Assembly: GCA_937960595.1 (NCBI GenBank)
Contig: CALGPL010000017.1
Coordinates: 1-47,571 of the forward strand
DNA length: 47,571 nucleotides
Source: an uncultured Anaerolineales bacterium
GTDB taxonomy: Bacteria > Chloroflexota > Anaerolineae > Anaerolineales > Villigracilaceae
Direction: 5' to 3'
Both the position numbers and the translations under genes were made by a program. Positions 16,523 to 25,060 of the stretch are shown here, one piece after another; position 1 is the stretch's first letter, and every line of letters begins with the position of its first letter. The notes below the pieces were generated by a model. That model searched no databases. It saw nothing but the letters and a program-made list of their open reading frames with translations, and was not told the origin of the DNA.

Positions 16523-17407
16523 TCAGCGGCGGCGCACGATGGCATCGGTCATTTTGACCACCCGCGCCATGGCCGGCACATCGTGGACGCGCACGATGTC
16601 GGCCCGGCGCGTGATGCCGACCGCGACGGCGGCGGCCGTCCCCTCCAGGCGTTGATCGGGCGGCAGGTCGAGGGTGTAACCGATGAAGGATTTGCGCGAG
16701 GGCCCCAGCAGGACGGGGAAGCCCAGGGCGCGAATCTCGTCCAGGCGGTCAATCAATTCCAGGTTTTGCTCGACTGTCTTGCCAAAGCCGATGCCGGGAT
16801 CGAGAATGATGTGGCTCTCGGGGATGCCTGCCCGCCGGGCCCGTTCGACCGATTCCATCAGGTCGCGTCGGACATCCGCGAGCAGGTCGGTGTACTCGGC
16901 GCCGCGGTAGGCCGCGCCGAGGCGCTCGCGCACCTCGACGTTGGCCGGCTGGCTGCGGTTGTGCATCAGGACGACGGCCGCGGCGCGGCGGGCGATGACC
17001 GCGGCCAGGTCGGGGTCGGCGCGCAGGCCCCAGACGTCGTTGACGATGCACGCCCCGGCCTGCAGGGCTGCCTCGGCCACGGCTGCCTTGTACGTATCCA
17101 CCGAGATCAGGGCGTCGGGGAATTCGGCGGCCAGGGCGCGGATGACGGGGACGACGCGGCGCATCTCGTCCTCGGCGGCCACCGGCTGCGAACCCGGACG
17201 GGTGGATTCGCCGCCTACATCGAGCAGGTCGGCCCCCGCCGCCAGAAAGGCGCGCGCCTGAGTCGCCGCCCTTTCGATCGCATCGCCTGCGGAGGGGGAG
17301 AGCAAACCATCCCCCGAAAAACTATCGGGGGTGACGTTGAGGATGCCCATCAGGTAGGTGCGTTGGCCCCAGGTCAGGGCGCGGTTGCGGAGCGTCAGGG
17401 TGAGCAT
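16523..17407 (-). CDS. folP: dihydropteroate synthase
   Basis: A 294-residue enzyme that joins p-aminobenzoate to hydroxymethyl-dihydropterin diphosphate in folate synthesis. Signatures are MGILNVTPDSFSGDG near the N-terminus, LLDVGGESTRPGS, ILDPGIGFGKT and LLGPSRKSFIG, covering the pterin and pABA sites. It is followed 1 nt later by the class A PBP-like gene. Its pathway partner folK lies about 1.3 kb upstream in the same direction, with two unrelated genes between them. Length is a little above the usual 280. Confidence 0.96.
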   Translation of the reverse strand: MLTLTLRNRALTWGQRTYLMGILNVTPDSFSGDGLLSPSAGDAIERAATQARAFLAAGADLLDVGGESTRPGSQPVAAEDEMRRVVPVIRALAAEFPDALISVDTYKAAVAEAALQAGACIVNDVWGLRADPDLAAVIARRAAAVVLMHNRSQPANVEVRERLGAAYRGAEYTDLLADVRRDLMESVERARRAGIPESHIILDPGIGFGKTVEQNLELIDRLDEIRALGFPVLLGPSRKSFIGYTLDLPPDQRLEGTAAAVAVGITRRADIVRVHDVPAMARVVKMTDAIVRRR

Positions 17408-17432
17408 GACGGCAAGGGGCTGCCCGGCAGCC

Positions 17433-17855
17433 TCACGGCAGTTGGTCGAGCGGACGCGACAGCCAGGCTTCGGCGGCGTCTAGGTCGGTGAAGATCTTGA
17501 TGGCCGCCGAAGTCTGAGGCGAAGCAGCGTAGTAGATTTGGCGGACGGCCTCGGCAATCTGTTCGTCTGCCACCACCACCGCCAAGCGGATGAAACGCGC
17601 CGCCGGGTCGTTGTTGACTTCGATGGCCGTACGGATGGCTTTCTCGGGGATTGCGCCCACCTGACGCAGATCGTACAGGTTGCGGGTCAGCCGGTCGGCG
17701 CCGAGCAGGTGTTCGAGGGCAAAATCGTGCCAGTGCTGAATGGTGGCATCCGACAGGTCGGTGAAGGTGAGGGTCATGCCGCCATCCGGGCGACGGACGA
17801 CGTTGTAGCCGATGCCCGGCGCGGGCTGGAAGTGAAGGGGTTTCAATTCAGTCAT
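17433..17855 (-). CDS. hypothetical protein, STAS/SpoIIAA-like
   Basis: A 140-residue soluble protein with no signal or membrane segment. It alternates short strands and helices (MTLTFTDLSD, a helix from IQHWHDFALEHLL, then NLYDLRQVG and RLAVVVADEQIAEAVRQI), an arrangement like SpoIIAA/STAS-like small domains. I do not recognise a specific function. The start at 17855 is preceded by AAGGAGGT, one of the strongest ribosome sites in the window. It lies 25 nt before folP and 71 nt after the AIM24-like gene. Confidence 0.65.
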   Translation of the reverse strand: MTELKPLHFQPAPGIGYNVVRRPDGGMTLTFTDLSDATIQHWHDFALEHLLGADRLTRNLYDLRQVGAIPEKAIRTAIEVNNDPAARFIRLAVVVADEQIAEAVRQIYYAASPQTSAAIKIFTDLDAAEAWLSRPLDQLP

Positions 17856-17877
17856 CTGACCTCCTTGCGTTTCACCC

Positions 17878-17883
17878 ATTATA
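17878..17883 (-). promoter_or_regulatory. -10 box of the STAS-like gene
   Basis: On the minus strand a TATAAT lies 22 nt before the ATG at 17855, with AAGGAGGT in between. The -35 region is not clear. It could start the STAS-like / folP / PBP-like transcript. Confidence 0.45.
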
Positions 17884-17926
17884 ACCCGAGAGTCGCTGCT
17901 CCCGTTTCCGGGAGCAGGCGAGGGGG

Positions 17927-18604
17927 TCATTTGCTGTCCGACTTGGGCAGTTGCGGGATGATCCAGTTGATCAGCGCCTGGGGGGAACGGGTCTGGATGA
18001 AGATTCGCCCGGGGCCGGTCATTTCGACGACCAGGCCCTCGCCCGACAGGAGGGTGGATTTCAGCCCGCCGACCGTGCGCGGCTGGACGCGGATTGTGCC
18101 GTCGAAGGCCACCAGATGGGACGAATCGACTACATACTGTTCGCCGGCGGCGAGTCTTTTCTCGTAGATAGCGCCGTAGGAAGAGACCAGCAGTTTGCCG
18201 GCCCCTTTGGCCTCCAAAATGGACAGCCCCTCGCCGGCCATGAAGGCTTTGCCGGAGAGTTTGGCCTCCACCTCGACGCCGATCTCGGCGGCCATGAACG
18301 AGCCGATTTGGACCAAGACGGTCTCGCCCTGCAATTCGAGGACGGCGATGTCGCCGGGCAGTTCGGGGGCCAGGGTCACCTCGCCGCCCTGCGGCCCGGC
18401 CTTCCAGAAATTCTGGAAGAGCGACTCGCCGCCCAGGACGGCGCGGCCGAGCGATTTGAGCAGGCCGCCCTCCATCTTGGTCTCGATCTCGACCCCGGCC
18501 GAAAAACTGACCATTGCGCCCGGTTCGGCGCGGATGCGCTCGTTGGCGCCCAGTCGAGCAACAGCCAGGGAATAGGACGGACGGTGCAGAATCTCGATTT
18601 CCAT
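17927..18604 (-). CDS. AIM24 family protein (TIGR00266)
   Basis: A 225-residue protein with the double-beta-prism repeat typical of the AIM24/TIGR00266 family: IRAEPGAMVSFSAGVEIET near the N-terminus, SLFQNFWKAGPQGGEVTLAP, then a second similar half with FMAGEGLSILEAKGAGKL and YVVDSSHLVAFDG. The family is widespread in bacteria and in mitochondria, where AIM24 supports inner-membrane organisation; its bacterial role is unknown. The start at 18604 has GGAG 7 nt upstream and a good promoter further up. It stands between folK and the STAS-like gene. Confidence 0.88.
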   Translation of the reverse strand: MEIEILHRPSYSLAVARLGANERIRAEPGAMVSFSAGVEIETKMEGGLLKSLGRAVLGGESLFQNFWKAGPQGGEVTLAPELPGDIAVLELQGETVLVQIGSFMAAEIGVEVEAKLSGKAFMAGEGLSILEAKGAGKLLVSSYGAIYEKRLAAGEQYVVDSSHLVAFDGTIRVQPRTVGGLKSTLLSGEGLVVEMTGPGRIFIQTRSPQALINWIIPQLPKSDSK

Positions 18605-18634
18605 GTCAGTCTCCTTTGAACATTTTTTGGAAAA

Positions 18635-18663
18635 AGTATATGCCAAACGCCCCGGGAAAGCAA
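18635..18663 (-). promoter_or_regulatory. sigma-70-type promoter of the AIM24-like gene
   Basis: On the minus strand TTGCTT (18663-18658) and TATACT (18640-18635) are separated by 17 nt. The -10 box lies about 30 nt before the ATG at 18604. Confidence 0.6.
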
Positions 18664-18694
18664 TCGGTTCTCGAGGGCGATCGCCTGCTCGGCC

Positions 18695-19171
18695 TTAGGC
18701 GCAACGCACGATGCCGGAGGTGTCCACCGCGGTCAGCAGGTCGCGCACCGTCTGCCCGAGGCGCGGGTGGACGAGGTCGGGGGCCAGGTCGGCGAGCGGG
18801 ACGAGGACGAAGGCGCGTTCGTGCAGGCGCGGGTGGGGGATCGTCAGCCCGGGCGAGTCGAGCACCAGGTCGTCGTAGAAGAGGATATCCATGTCAATGG
18901 AGCGCGGGCCGTAGCGGACGGAAGGGAGTCGCCCCAGTTGGGTTTCCAAACGTTTCAAATGAACGAGCAAATCGAGCGGCGGCAGGCCGGTCTCGGCCTC
19001 GACGACCATGTTGAGGAAGGCCGGCTGCTCGGTCAGACCCCAGGGGGGCGTCTCATAGACCGGCGAGGCGCGCCGGACGAGGACGGCGGGCGGCAGGGCT
19101 TGCAGGGCAGCCTGCAGGTTGGCGCGCCGGTCGCCGAGGTTGCTGCCGAGGGCCAGGTAGAGGCGGGCCAT
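18695..19171 (-). CDS. folK: 2-amino-4-hydroxy-6-hydroxymethyldihydropteridine diphosphokinase
   Basis: A 158-residue HPPK. It transfers pyrophosphate from ATP to hydroxymethyl-dihydropterin, the step before FolP. Signatures are YLALGSNLGDR at the N-terminus, ETPPWGLTEQPAFLNMV, RYGPRSIDMDILFYDD with the metal-binding Asp pair, and IPHPRLHERAFVLVPL. Length and motifs are standard. It follows the homoserine dehydrogenase gene by 33 nt. Confidence 0.96.
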   Translation of the reverse strand: MARLYLALGSNLGDRRANLQAALQALPPAVLVRRASPVYETPPWGLTEQPAFLNMVVEAETGLPPLDLLVHLKRLETQLGRLPSVRYGPRSIDMDILFYDDLVLDSPGLTIPHPRLHERAFVLVPLADLAPDLVHPRLGQTVRDLLTAVDTSGIVRCA

Positions 19172-19204
19172 GGGCAGAGGAATCCGGTCGGGAGCGCCAG
19201 AAGG

Positions 19205-20233
19205 CTAACGCGCCCGCACGGCGTTGATGAAATCGGCCAGCAAGCCGTAGGCGGTGGTGTGCGGGCCGGGATTCGTCTCGACGATGGACAGGTCGCCCAG
19301 CACGTCGGTCTTGAACTCGACGATGGAGGTCGAACCCTCGACGGCATAGAGGGGGGAGGAGATCGGGACGCGCTGCGGGGCGACCCGCGCCCGGATGGTC
19401 TCGCCCTCCCGCTCGGCCGAACAGACCAGTTTGTAGCGCTCGCCTGCGGCTTTGGCCGCCGCCACCATCTCAGGAGTGATGGCGCGGATGCCGGTCCGCT
19501 CGACCTGTTGAGGCGTGAACGGCACGTCCATCAGCACCGTGATCAGGGCGGCGACCTTGATGGCCGCGTCCCAGCCGTCCACGTCGGCGGAGGGGTCGGT
19601 CTCGGCGATGCCGATTTCCTGGCAGTATTTGACCGCCCGGTTGAACGATTCGCCGGATTCCATGCGGGTCAGGATGATGTTGGTGGTCGAATTCAGCACG
19701 CCGCGAAAGGCCAGGAGACGCGCCGCCGGCAGCGTTTCGCGGAACAGAGAAAAGATGGGCGCGCCGTCCATGACGGTCGACTCGAAGTAGAATTTTCGGT
19801 TCTTGGCCCGCGCCAGTTCGCTCAATTCACGATAGGCGTGAACCACCGTGCCTTTGTTGGCCGTGCAGACGTGCATGCCTTGTTCGAGGGCGGCGCGGAC
19901 GTGGTCGACCGCCGGCTGGCCGGTCTGATGATTGACCGGCGTGTTCTCGAACAGGACGTCGGCCCCGCACTTGTAGATGAAATCAAACGAGTTGGCGATC
20001 AGCGATTTGGTGATCAGGTTGAGCGAGCGCTTTGTCTGCAGCAACTCGAGGGCGGCTGCCAGGTCGATGCCGGCCGGCTGGACGACCGTCCCGTGCCGGG
20101 CGGTGGCGATGCCGGTCACGCTGAAGGTGATGTCGTAGCGTTCGGCCAGTTCGACGCGCTTGCGGAGCAGGAGTTCGGCGAGAGCCCGGCCGACGTTGCC
20201 GAAACCGAGCAGGGCGAGTTTATAATGGGCCAT
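19205..20233 (-). CDS. hom: homoserine dehydrogenase
   Basis: A 342-residue NAD(P)-dependent enzyme that reduces aspartate semialdehyde to homoserine for threonine and methionine synthesis. The Rossmann motif is LALLGFGNVGRALAE; TANKGTVV and a DPSADVDGWDAAIKVA segment with the catalytic Asp and Lys follow. It is the short form without a C-terminal ACT domain, so feedback control by threonine through that domain is not expected. The start at 20233 is preceded by GAGGAG. No other threonine-pathway gene is in the window. Confidence 0.93.
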   Translation of the reverse strand: MAHYKLALLGFGNVGRALAELLLRKRVELAERYDITFSVTGIATARHGTVVQPAGIDLAAALELLQTKRSLNLITKSLIANSFDFIYKCGADVLFENTPVNHQTGQPAVDHVRAALEQGMHVCTANKGTVVHAYRELSELARAKNRKFYFESTVMDGAPIFSLFRETLPAARLLAFRGVLNSTTNIILTRMESGESFNRAVKYCQEIGIAETDPSADVDGWDAAIKVAALITVLMDVPFTPQQVERTGIRAITPEMVAAAKAAGERYKLVCSAEREGETIRARVAPQRVPISSPLYAVEGSTSIVEFKTDVLGDLSIVETNPGPHTTAYGLLADFINAVRAR

Positions 20234-20301
20234 GGTTTCTCCTCGCAATCACAGGATACAGACCAAGTTTAGCACGAAACCGCGCTCTGCAAAGAGGCAA
20301 C

Positions 20302-21012
20302 TCACACCGGGGGGTAGGGGAAGGCGCGCCGATCTGCCGGAGGATAGGGGAAGACGGGATCCTCCAGGAGGGCTTCCAGTCGGGCTGCCAGGGCCGCGAT
20401 TTCCTCGCTCGATAAATACGGGGCCAGGGCAGAGGCGAGTGAGCCGTGCAATGCGCCGCGAAACGCCCGGAGCGCAGCAATCAGTTCTTCGGGAACGCGC
20501 TCCCCGGCAAAATCCCAGATCACCGTGCGCAGTTTGTCCTCGACATGGAAACACAGGCCATGGTCAATGGCATACAGGCGGCGGGTGCGCTTCTGGATCA
20601 AGAGATGGCTGCCCTTGCGGTCGGCGTTGTTGACCAGCAGATCGAAGAGCGCCACCGGGCGCAGCCGTTCCCGGTCGGCGGGCTTGAAGGTGAAATAGTG
20701 ATAGTTGGGATTGTAATCAATGTATTGCTGCAACGAGCCGGGACCGAACGGCCCGTCGCGCAGGAGGGTGAGGGGGACGAAGCCAAAGCCAAGCGCCTCG
20801 CTGACCAGGTAAGCCGCCACCTCGCGCCCGGCAAGCGAATTCTCGGGGAAATCCCAGAGCGGCTGTTCGCCGCGCCTCGGCTTGTAAACGGCGGGGATTT
20901 CCCGCCCGCGGTATTGGATCGTAACCAGGAAGGTATAGTTCGAGCCGAGCAAAAACTGGCCCTTGAGTTCTATCTCTCCCCGTTCCAAGATCGTTGCAAG
21001 ATCATCTTTCAC
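20302..21012 (-). CDS. SCO1664-type kinase-like protein
   Basis: A 236-residue protein of the SCO1664 family (TIGR03843), distantly related to PI3/4-kinase and HipA-like kinases. ELKGQFLLGSNYTFLV starts the ATP lobe, AVYKPRRGEQPLWDFP holds the likely ATP lysine, FDLLVNNADRKGSHLL is the catalytic loop and LYAIDHGLCFHV the metal-binding Asp. Substrate is unknown. The start codon is GTG at 21012. It follows the DUF3090 gene by 23 nt; the pair is also found together in Actinobacteria, which suggests they act together. Confidence 0.88.
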   Translation of the reverse strand: MKDDLATILERGEIELKGQFLLGSNYTFLVTIQYRGREIPAVYKPRRGEQPLWDFPENSLAGREVAAYLVSEALGFGFVPLTLLRDGPFGPGSLQQYIDYNPNYHYFTFKPADRERLRPVALFDLLVNNADRKGSHLLIQKRTRRLYAIDHGLCFHVEDKLRTVIWDFAGERVPEELIAALRAFRGALHGSLASALAPYLSSEEIAALAARLEALLEDPVFPYPPADRRAFPYPPV

Positions 21013-21035
21013 CGCTGACCGTCACTGAACGCCGA

Positions 21036-21572
21036 TCACTTTCTCTTGTGGCCGTTCTTCTTGGGGCAGAAGTGCCCCTCCGGTTCGATCGGTTCGCCGC
21101 ACTGAGGACAGATGGGCCGGCCGCGGCTGATGACTTCGGCCGCCCAGCGGGCCATGCGCCGCACCTGCGGCCGCGTGCACCAGAAACGCACCACTGCGGC
21201 TTCCTCGGCGTCCTCGCCCTCCACCACGATTTCGCGCGCCAGGACGACCACCAGATCGCGGGCGGCGTCATACCCCAGCCCCAGTTCGCCCGCCCGGAAG
21301 AGCGGATCAACCGGCGGATGAATGCGCATCTTCTGCTCGTCATAATCGGCGGGCGCCTCGGCCAACTCAGGATGCTGGCGGGCCACTTCGGCCAGCAACT
21401 GTTCGACCCCCACCGCCAGCGACTGCAACTGAATCTTCTCCAGGATGATCGTCACCGGCTGGGAATCGGCAGCGCGCCAGCCCTGCAAGTAGAACACACG
21501 CTGGCCAGGCTGGCCGATGGCGTCGGCGGTAATATGGGCAACAGGATCGAGGTCGATCTCGAAACGGGGCAT
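21036..21572 (-). CDS. DUF3090 family protein with a C-terminal zinc ribbon
   Basis: A 178-residue protein. The N-terminal part has FEIDLDPVAHITADAIG and VFYLQGWRAAD, the DUF3090 (SCO1663-like) signature. The C-terminus reads CPQCGEPIEPEGHFCPKKNGH, three Cys and a His that can hold a zinc ion. Function is unknown. It is 3 nt from the RNase Z stop upstream and 23 nt from the SCO1664-like gene downstream, so the three genes form one operon. Confidence 0.9.
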   Translation of the reverse strand: MPRFEIDLDPVAHITADAIGQPGQRVFYLQGWRAADSQPVTIILEKIQLQSLAVGVEQLLAEVARQHPELAEAPADYDEQKMRIHPPVDPLFRAGELGLGYDAARDLVVVLAREIVVEGEDAEEAAVVRFWCTRPQVRRMARWAAEVISRGRPICPQCGEPIEPEGHFCPKKNGHKRK

Positions 21573-21575
21573 ACG

Positions 21576-22496
21576 TCAGCCTTCTGGTTTGACTTGGTAA
21601 ACGTCGAAATCACGCGCCACCTGCGCCTCCGCGAAGACCGTCCGCGCTTCGGCCAGAACGTCCTTCTCGCGGTAGCGGCGCGAGAGATGGGTCAGAATCA
21701 ACTGCCGAACCCCCGCCTGGACGGCCAGTTCGGCGGCCTGGCGGGCCGTCAGGTGCGAGAATTGGCGGGCCATTTCGGCCTCCTGCTCCAGGTAGGTCGC
21801 CTCGATGACCAGCGCGTCGGCGCCGCGGCAGACCTCGACCAGGTCCTCGGTGCGGCCCGCATCGCCGATGTGGACCAGTTTCAGGCCGGGCCGCAGCGGA
21901 CCCAGCACCTCATCGGGGCCGATTCGCCGCCCGTCGGCCAGGCGGACCGTCTTGCCTTCGACCAGGTCGCGCCGCAGCGGGCCGGCCGGCACGCCGAGCG
22001 CCTCGGCCTTCTCGGGCAGGAAAGGCCGGCGGGCGCGTTCCTCGAACTTGAAGCCCAGGCTGTCGGAGCCGCGATGATAGACCGGAAAAGCCGAGACCTC
22101 GAAATCCTCGGCCTGGAAGAAGACGCCCGGCTTGATCTCGTGCAGGTTGAGCGTCATCGGCGGCCGGGCGCCGCGCAGCACCACGCCGTGGAGCAAATCA
22201 TGAATGCGGTCCAGCGCCCAGCGCCCGCTGTAGATGTTGAGTTCCTCGATCGTCTCCCAGCGCATGAACGTGGAGAGCAGACCCGCCAGGCCCAGGATGT
22301 GATCCAGATGGCCGTGCGTGATCAGGATGTGATTGAGATGCCTGAAACCGATCCCCGCCTGCAGAATCTGCCGCTGCGTACCTTCCCCGCAGTCGATCAG
22401 GAAACGGTACTCATCGTGCTTGACAACCTGCGCCGAGAGACCGCGCTTGGCCGAGGGCGCCGAGGCCGAGGTGCCGAGGAAGACGATTTCGAACAT
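21576..22496 (-). CDS. rnz: ribonuclease Z
   Basis: A 306-residue metallo-beta-lactamase-fold endonuclease that trims tRNA precursors at the 3' end. FLGTSASAPSAKRG opens the protein, ITHGHLDHILGLAG is the zinc motif, and later GLKLVHIGDAGRTEDL and LILTHLSRRY give further metal ligands. The exosite region lies near 'ARRPFLPEKAEALG'. Length is typical of the short form. It is divergent from ftsK and its promoter leaves almost no leader. The next genes (DUF3090, SCO1664-like) follow closely. Confidence 0.95.
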   Translation of the reverse strand: MFEIVFLGTSASAPSAKRGLSAQVVKHDEYRFLIDCGEGTQRQILQAGIGFRHLNHILITHGHLDHILGLAGLLSTFMRWETIEELNIYSGRWALDRIHDLLHGVVLRGARPPMTLNLHEIKPGVFFQAEDFEVSAFPVYHRGSDSLGFKFEERARRPFLPEKAEALGVPAGPLRRDLVEGKTVRLADGRRIGPDEVLGPLRPGLKLVHIGDAGRTEDLVEVCRGADALVIEATYLEQEAEMARQFSHLTARQAAELAVQAGVRQLILTHLSRRYREKDVLAEARTVFAEAQVARDFDVYQVKPEG

Positions 22497-22502
22497 TGGA
22501 CT

Positions 22503-22508
22503 ATTTTA
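22503..22508 (-). promoter_or_regulatory. -10 box of rnz, leaderless
   Basis: On the minus strand TAAAAT lies exactly 6 nt before the rnz ATG (22496), with no Shine-Dalgarno sequence. The same spacing is seen before recG, the lipid-kinase gene and the LysM gene. Confidence 0.6.
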
Positions 22509-22559
22509 CCTCACTCTTCCCGCCCTGCTCATTCCATCTGCCGACTAGACCATTTGTGC

Positions 22560-22565
22560 TATAAT
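22560..22565 (+). promoter_or_regulatory. extended -10 promoter of ftsK
   Basis: TGCTATAAT is an extended -10. The TATAAT overlaps the first possible ATG (22564), which therefore cannot be in the mRNA. The next in-frame ATG (22576) would be within a few nt of the transcript start. Confidence 0.6.
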
Positions 22566-22575
22566 GAATCTGTCT

Positions 22576-24891
22576 ATGCCGATTACCCGCGCCAGAAAAC
22601 GTTCCTCCTCCCGCTCTGCCCGGCGGACGCCCCCCAGCCGCGGCCGGGCGCGGACCTCGTCACCTGCCAAGCACTCCGCCCCGCGCCGTTCCTCCCACCC
22701 CGCGCCGCGCCGCCAGGCGGGAGGCGAGTCGCTCCTGAGCGGCCTCTCCCCCGAACGCAAGATCGACCTGATCGGAGCCGTTCTGGCCCTGATCGGCCTG
22801 CTGACCCTGCTCAGCCTGTTCTCGGCCGGCGGCGGTCTGACAGGTCTCTGGATCCGCGGCCTGAAATCCCTCTTCGGCTGGGGCGTGTATCTGTTGCCCT
22901 TCGGCCTGCTTGGCCTGGGGGCCTGGCTGATTGCCCGCGACGTCGATCGTCTGCCGGCGCTTTCGGTCGGGCGCATCGTTGGCCTGATTCTGCTCTTTCT
23001 CGATCTGATCGTCCTCTTCCACAGCCTGAACGGCCCGCTCGAAACGGCCGTCGAGCGCGCCCGGCAGGGCGCAGGGGGCGGCTACCTGGGCGCCCTCCTT
23101 CAGCAGATGCTGGTCGGCGCGATTGGCGCGGCCGGGACGGCCGTCCTGTTGATCGCCTGGCTGTTGATTGCCCTGGCGATGAGCCTCGACCTGAGCATGC
23201 AGGAGATGTTCGCCTGGAGCAGCCCGCTGCTGCAAAGGGTCCGCCAATGGCTGGCGCAGCCGGTCCGCCGACCGCCCGCCGGGACTGCGCCGCCCCCGCC
23301 GGCGGATGACCTGATCCCCTTCCGCCGCCCGGCGGGGATGGAGCCGCCGCCTCCCGCCCCGCCCGTGGCAGCCCGCCTCGGCGTCCCCAGCGCTCCGCCC
23401 ATGCAGTGGGTGCTGCCGCGCCCGGCCGAAATCCTGGAGAAGCCGCAGGCCCCGGCCGTCAACGAAGAATTTGTCGAAAAACGCGCCCGCCTGATCGAGG
23501 AGACGTTGGCCTCCTTCGGCGCGCCGGCCCAGGTGGTCGAGATCAGCCGCGGCCCGACGGTGACCCTCTTCGGGGTCGAGCCGCTGTTCATCGAGACGCG
23601 CGCCGGCCAGACGCGCGTGCGAGTCGGTAAGATTGCCTCGCTGGCCGATGACCTGGCTCTGGCGCTGGCGGCGCCGCGCATCCGCATCCAGGCGCCGGTG
23701 CCGGGGCGCGGTTACGTCGGCATCGAGGTGCCCAACGAGGAAATGTCGCTGGTCGCCCTGCGCGAAGTGGTCGAGAGCGAGATTTTCCAGCGCCTGCGCT
23801 CGCCGCTGCGGTTTGCTCTCGGCAAAGACGTGGCCGGTCATCCCAAGGCCGCCACTCTGGAGAACATGCCACACCTGCTCATCGCCGGGACGACCGGCTC
23901 GGGCAAGTCGGTGTGCGTCAACGCCATCCTGACCTGTTTCCTGCTGCACAACACCCCCGACGATCTGCGCCTGATCCTGGTCGATCCCAAGCGCGTCGAA
24001 CTGACCAATTACAACGGCGTGCCGCACTTGTTGGCGCCGGTGGTGGTTGAGATCGAGCGCGTCGTCGGCGCGCTGCAGTGGATGACCCGCGAAATGGACA
24101 ACCGCTACCACAAATTTGCCGAGGTCGGGGCGCGCAACATCCAGGATTACAACGCCCGCATGACCGCCCAGGGCGGGAAGCGGCTGCCGCAACTGGTGGT
24201 GGTGATCGACGAATTGGCCGACCTGATGATGATCGCCCCCGACGAAACCGAGCGCACCATCACTCGCCTGGCGCAACTGGCGCGCGCCACCGGCATCCAC
24301 ATGGTCATTGCCACCCAGCGTCCGTCGGTGGACGTGGTGACCGGCCTCATCAAGGCCAACTTCCCGGCGCGCATCGCCTTCGCCGTGGCCTCCAACACCG
24401 ACAGCCGCGTCATTCTCGACCAGCCCGGTGCGGAACGTCTGCTCGGGCGCGGCGACATGCTCTTTCAGGCTCCCGACGCCCCCGCGCCGGTGCGCCTGCA
24501 GGGCGTCTTCGTCTCGGATGTGGAAATCAACCGCTTGGTCGAATACTGGCGGGCGCAGGCCGGCGCCTCCAGCCCCTACGCCGCGGCCGGGACCCCCGGA
24601 ATCGTTGATGCCCCCGCCCCCGGCGGCGTGCCGCTCCGCCAGGTGCCGATGTTCGAGATGGAGCCGGAGATCAAAGGCGATCCGCTCCTGCCCGAGGCAA
24701 TCGACCTGGTGCGCCGCGAAGGCCGGGCTTCGGTCTCGATGCTCCAGCGCCGGCTGCGGATTGGCTACACCCGCGCTGCCCGCCTGGTGGACACGTTGGA
24801 GGAACAGGGCATCGTCGGCCCGCCCGAACCCGGCACCGGCGTGCGCGAGGTGCTGGACTACGGTCCCGCCGCGCCGCCGAAGGACGGCTGA
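22576..24891 (+). CDS. ftsK: DNA translocase FtsK/SpoIIIE
   Basis: A 771-residue DNA pump that clears chromosome ends from the division septum. It begins with a very basic tail, then four transmembrane segments (about residues 60-200), a Pro-rich linker, and the motor domain. The Walker A is HLLIAGTTGSGKSVCVN, Walker B lies in LPQLVVVIDELADLMM, and the C-terminal gamma winged helix (ASVSMLQRRLRIGYTRAARLV) would read orienting DNA sites. The ATG at 22564 overlaps the promoter -10 box, so 22576 is preferred. It is divergent from rnz, and a strong hairpin follows at 24961. Confidence 0.95.
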   Translation: MPITRARKRSSSRSARRTPPSRGRARTSSPAKHSAPRRSSHPAPRRQAGGESLLSGLSPERKIDLIGAVLALIGLLTLLSLFSAGGGLTGLWIRGLKSLFGWGVYLLPFGLLGLGAWLIARDVDRLPALSVGRIVGLILLFLDLIVLFHSLNGPLETAVERARQGAGGGYLGALLQQMLVGAIGAAGTAVLLIAWLLIALAMSLDLSMQEMFAWSSPLLQRVRQWLAQPVRRPPAGTAPPPPADDLIPFRRPAGMEPPPPAPPVAARLGVPSAPPMQWVLPRPAEILEKPQAPAVNEEFVEKRARLIEETLASFGAPAQVVEISRGPTVTLFGVEPLFIETRAGQTRVRVGKIASLADDLALALAAPRIRIQAPVPGRGYVGIEVPNEEMSLVALREVVESEIFQRLRSPLRFALGKDVAGHPKAATLENMPHLLIAGTTGSGKSVCVNAILTCFLLHNTPDDLRLILVDPKRVELTNYNGVPHLLAPVVVEIERVVGALQWMTREMDNRYHKFAEVGARNIQDYNARMTAQGGKRLPQLVVVIDELADLMMIAPDETERTITRLAQLARATGIHMVIATQRPSVDVVTGLIKANFPARIAFAVASNTDSRVILDQPGAERLLGRGDMLFQAPDAPAPVRLQGVFVSDVEINRLVEYWRAQAGASSPYAAAGTPGIVDAPAPGGVPLRQVPMFEMEPEIKGDPLLPEAIDLVRREGRASVSMLQRRLRIGYTRAARLVDTLEEQGIVGPPEPGTGVREVLDYGPAAPPKDG

Positions 24892-24954
24892 GCGGCTATT
24901 TCCTTCGCCAAAGGGAAGCGGAGGGAGGAGGCTTCGATGTGCATTGCCCACCCT

Positions 24955-25010
24955 CTATGCAAACTGGCGGTCGTCTGACCGCCAGTTTTTTCTTCTGTCA
25001 TCTTGGGGCG
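24955..25010 (+). terminator. intrinsic terminator of ftsK (cassette copy 2)
   Basis: AAACTGGCGGTC (24961-24972) and GACCGCCAGTTT (24977-24988) form a perfect 12-bp stem with a 4-nt loop and a T run. The stem and its flanks are nearly identical to 10301-10357. Confidence 0.88.
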
Positions 25011-25060
25011 TCTTGGCGTCCCATCTTTTTTTAGACGTCCCGAGAATTCGGGCAAGAGCG

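Noticed and set aside
13804-16557. Two long plus-strand frames opposite the PBP-like gene
   Set aside because: The PBP-like frame has a membrane anchor and family segments throughout; the opposite frames have none.
22660-24951. A 763-codon open frame on the minus strand
   Set aside because: It is opposite ftsK, has no recognisable domain and shows shadow-like Arg/Gly/Gln/His composition.
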